From contig JACBWW010000096.1 of the NCBI GenBank assembly GCA_020086605.1, forward strand, positions 434,001 through 498,000: 64,000 nucleotides of DNA, written 5' to 3'. The DNA is from Lanius collurio (Eukaryota; Chordata; Aves; Passeriformes; Laniidae). The translations under genes and the position numbers were made by a program. Shown here piece by piece: positions 63,221 through 64,000 of this stretch (positions are counted from its first letter, which is position 1; each line of letters starts with the position of its first letter). The notes under the pieces were generated by a model. It was not told where the DNA came from, made no database searches, and saw nothing but the letters and a program-made list of their open reading frames with translations.

Positions 63221-64000
63221 TACCACTATTTCCAGGAATGCAAGAACATTAAAAACACCTACAAAGTCTTACCAGTGATATGTGAGAATTTGTATGCATA
63301 CCAAAAACGTACTCACATAATTCCTTCATGCTGATAAATCTATTAAAAATTATCCTATTTTCCAATTTTCAACTCGAGTCAAAAAAAAGAACAACAAAAC
63401 ATTTGTCTATAGTCTAGCATATCACATCTGCTACTAGCAGTAAGTATGCAATCACTGGGATTTTCATTACATTGGAAATATAAAATAAACAAGCTAAGTA
63501 CAGGTTTGACATATTAGAACATAGCCACTACCATAAGGGGTGAAGAGGAAATCTGAAGCTCACTAAAACTGGGAAGATCATTTATCACTTTGAAGACCTT
63601 GAAAATCAGATAATTTCTCTAATACTTCAATTTATTCTTTCCTCCATTCTAATCACTTGGCTATAAGCTTGATTTTATTCTCATGAATCCTACTGAGTTG
63701 CATAAGTCCCCTTCTACAACAAGGCAAACTCATTTTAAAGTATTTGTAGTGAAAAAATGTTTTGTTCTTTTCTTTTCAGGGACAGTTTGTCTCAGAGCTG
63801 TAAGAATTCAAGAAGTCATGCTTCTGTTTCTGTTTTATTACCATTATTATAGTAACACAAGCTAACAGATGCAAAAACATTTCAAAAAGCACTCCACCTA
63901 TTTATTTTTTAACATCTTACTCCTAGCCTTAAAATGTTCTGTTATTTTATTAGCTCGTTCTTATCACTTAGTAAGGTAAACATTATTCAGATTTTCATAA
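63221..64000. other. Non-coding stretch, no gene seen
   Basis: AT-rich. A good plus-strand acceptor (TTCTTTTCTTTTCAG ending at 63779) is followed by a frame open to 63865, but no donor or domain supports an exon. Confidence 0.5.

Noticed and set aside
63780..63865. Frame after a strong plus-strand acceptor near the right end
   Set aside because: No donor; the peptide becomes low-complexity (repeated Tyr, Phe and Leu) and ends in a stop.
1..64000. tRNA, rRNA, snRNA or known microRNA genes
   Set aside because: I looked for tRNA B-box words, U6-type 5' ends and common microRNA seeds and saw none; a covariance-model search would be decisive.

Overview
This window looks like non-coding nuclear DNA from a bird, probably a songbird. 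It is AT-rich and eukaryotic, with no long reading frame, operon, tRNA, rRNA or CRISPR array. The best taxonomic evidence is a set of CR1 LINE fragments carrying the sauropsid/avian 3' end. One of them, at 21241-21662, ends in the CR1 terminal octamers ATTCTGTG and ATTCTTTG. A solo LTR at about 6925-7495 also resembles songbird ERVL-type LTRs, judged from memory of the family and not from a search. I found no complete protein-coding gene. The window is best read as a gene desert or the inside of one or more very long introns.

Layout. 1-6042: unique AT-rich DNA with two blocks resembling conserved non-coding elements. 6043-7495: a CR1 tail (minus) followed by a solo LTR (plus). 7496-18920: mostly unique DNA with a 99-bp tandem duplication (8712-8895), an old CR1/L3-type reverse-transcriptase relic (11600-11990, minus) and a triple forkhead-like motif array (16796-16864). 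18921-21662: a 1.1-kb CR1 (minus) that includes part of the reverse transcriptase, then a 0.4-kb CR1 (plus). 21663-48778: about 27 kb with only one small, decayed CR1 that I can recognise (24721-24855). 48779-54034: a CR1 tail (minus), a 0.3-kb solo LTR (53038-53335, plus) and a CR1 tail (plus). 54041-64000: unique DNA with strand-asymmetric A/C or T/G tracts, a perfect 18-bp stem hairpin (62072-62111) and regulatory-looking blocks.

Possible transcription. The strongest splicing signal is a minus-strand recursive splice site candidate at 47148-47175: an all-pyrimidine tract, TAG, then directly GTGAGT. Two exon-like segments, also on the minus strand, lie at 61724-61792 and 45374-45452. They are weak on their own but would fit one long minus-strand transcript. 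Blocks called conserved-element candidates are inferred from motif content only; no alignment was available.
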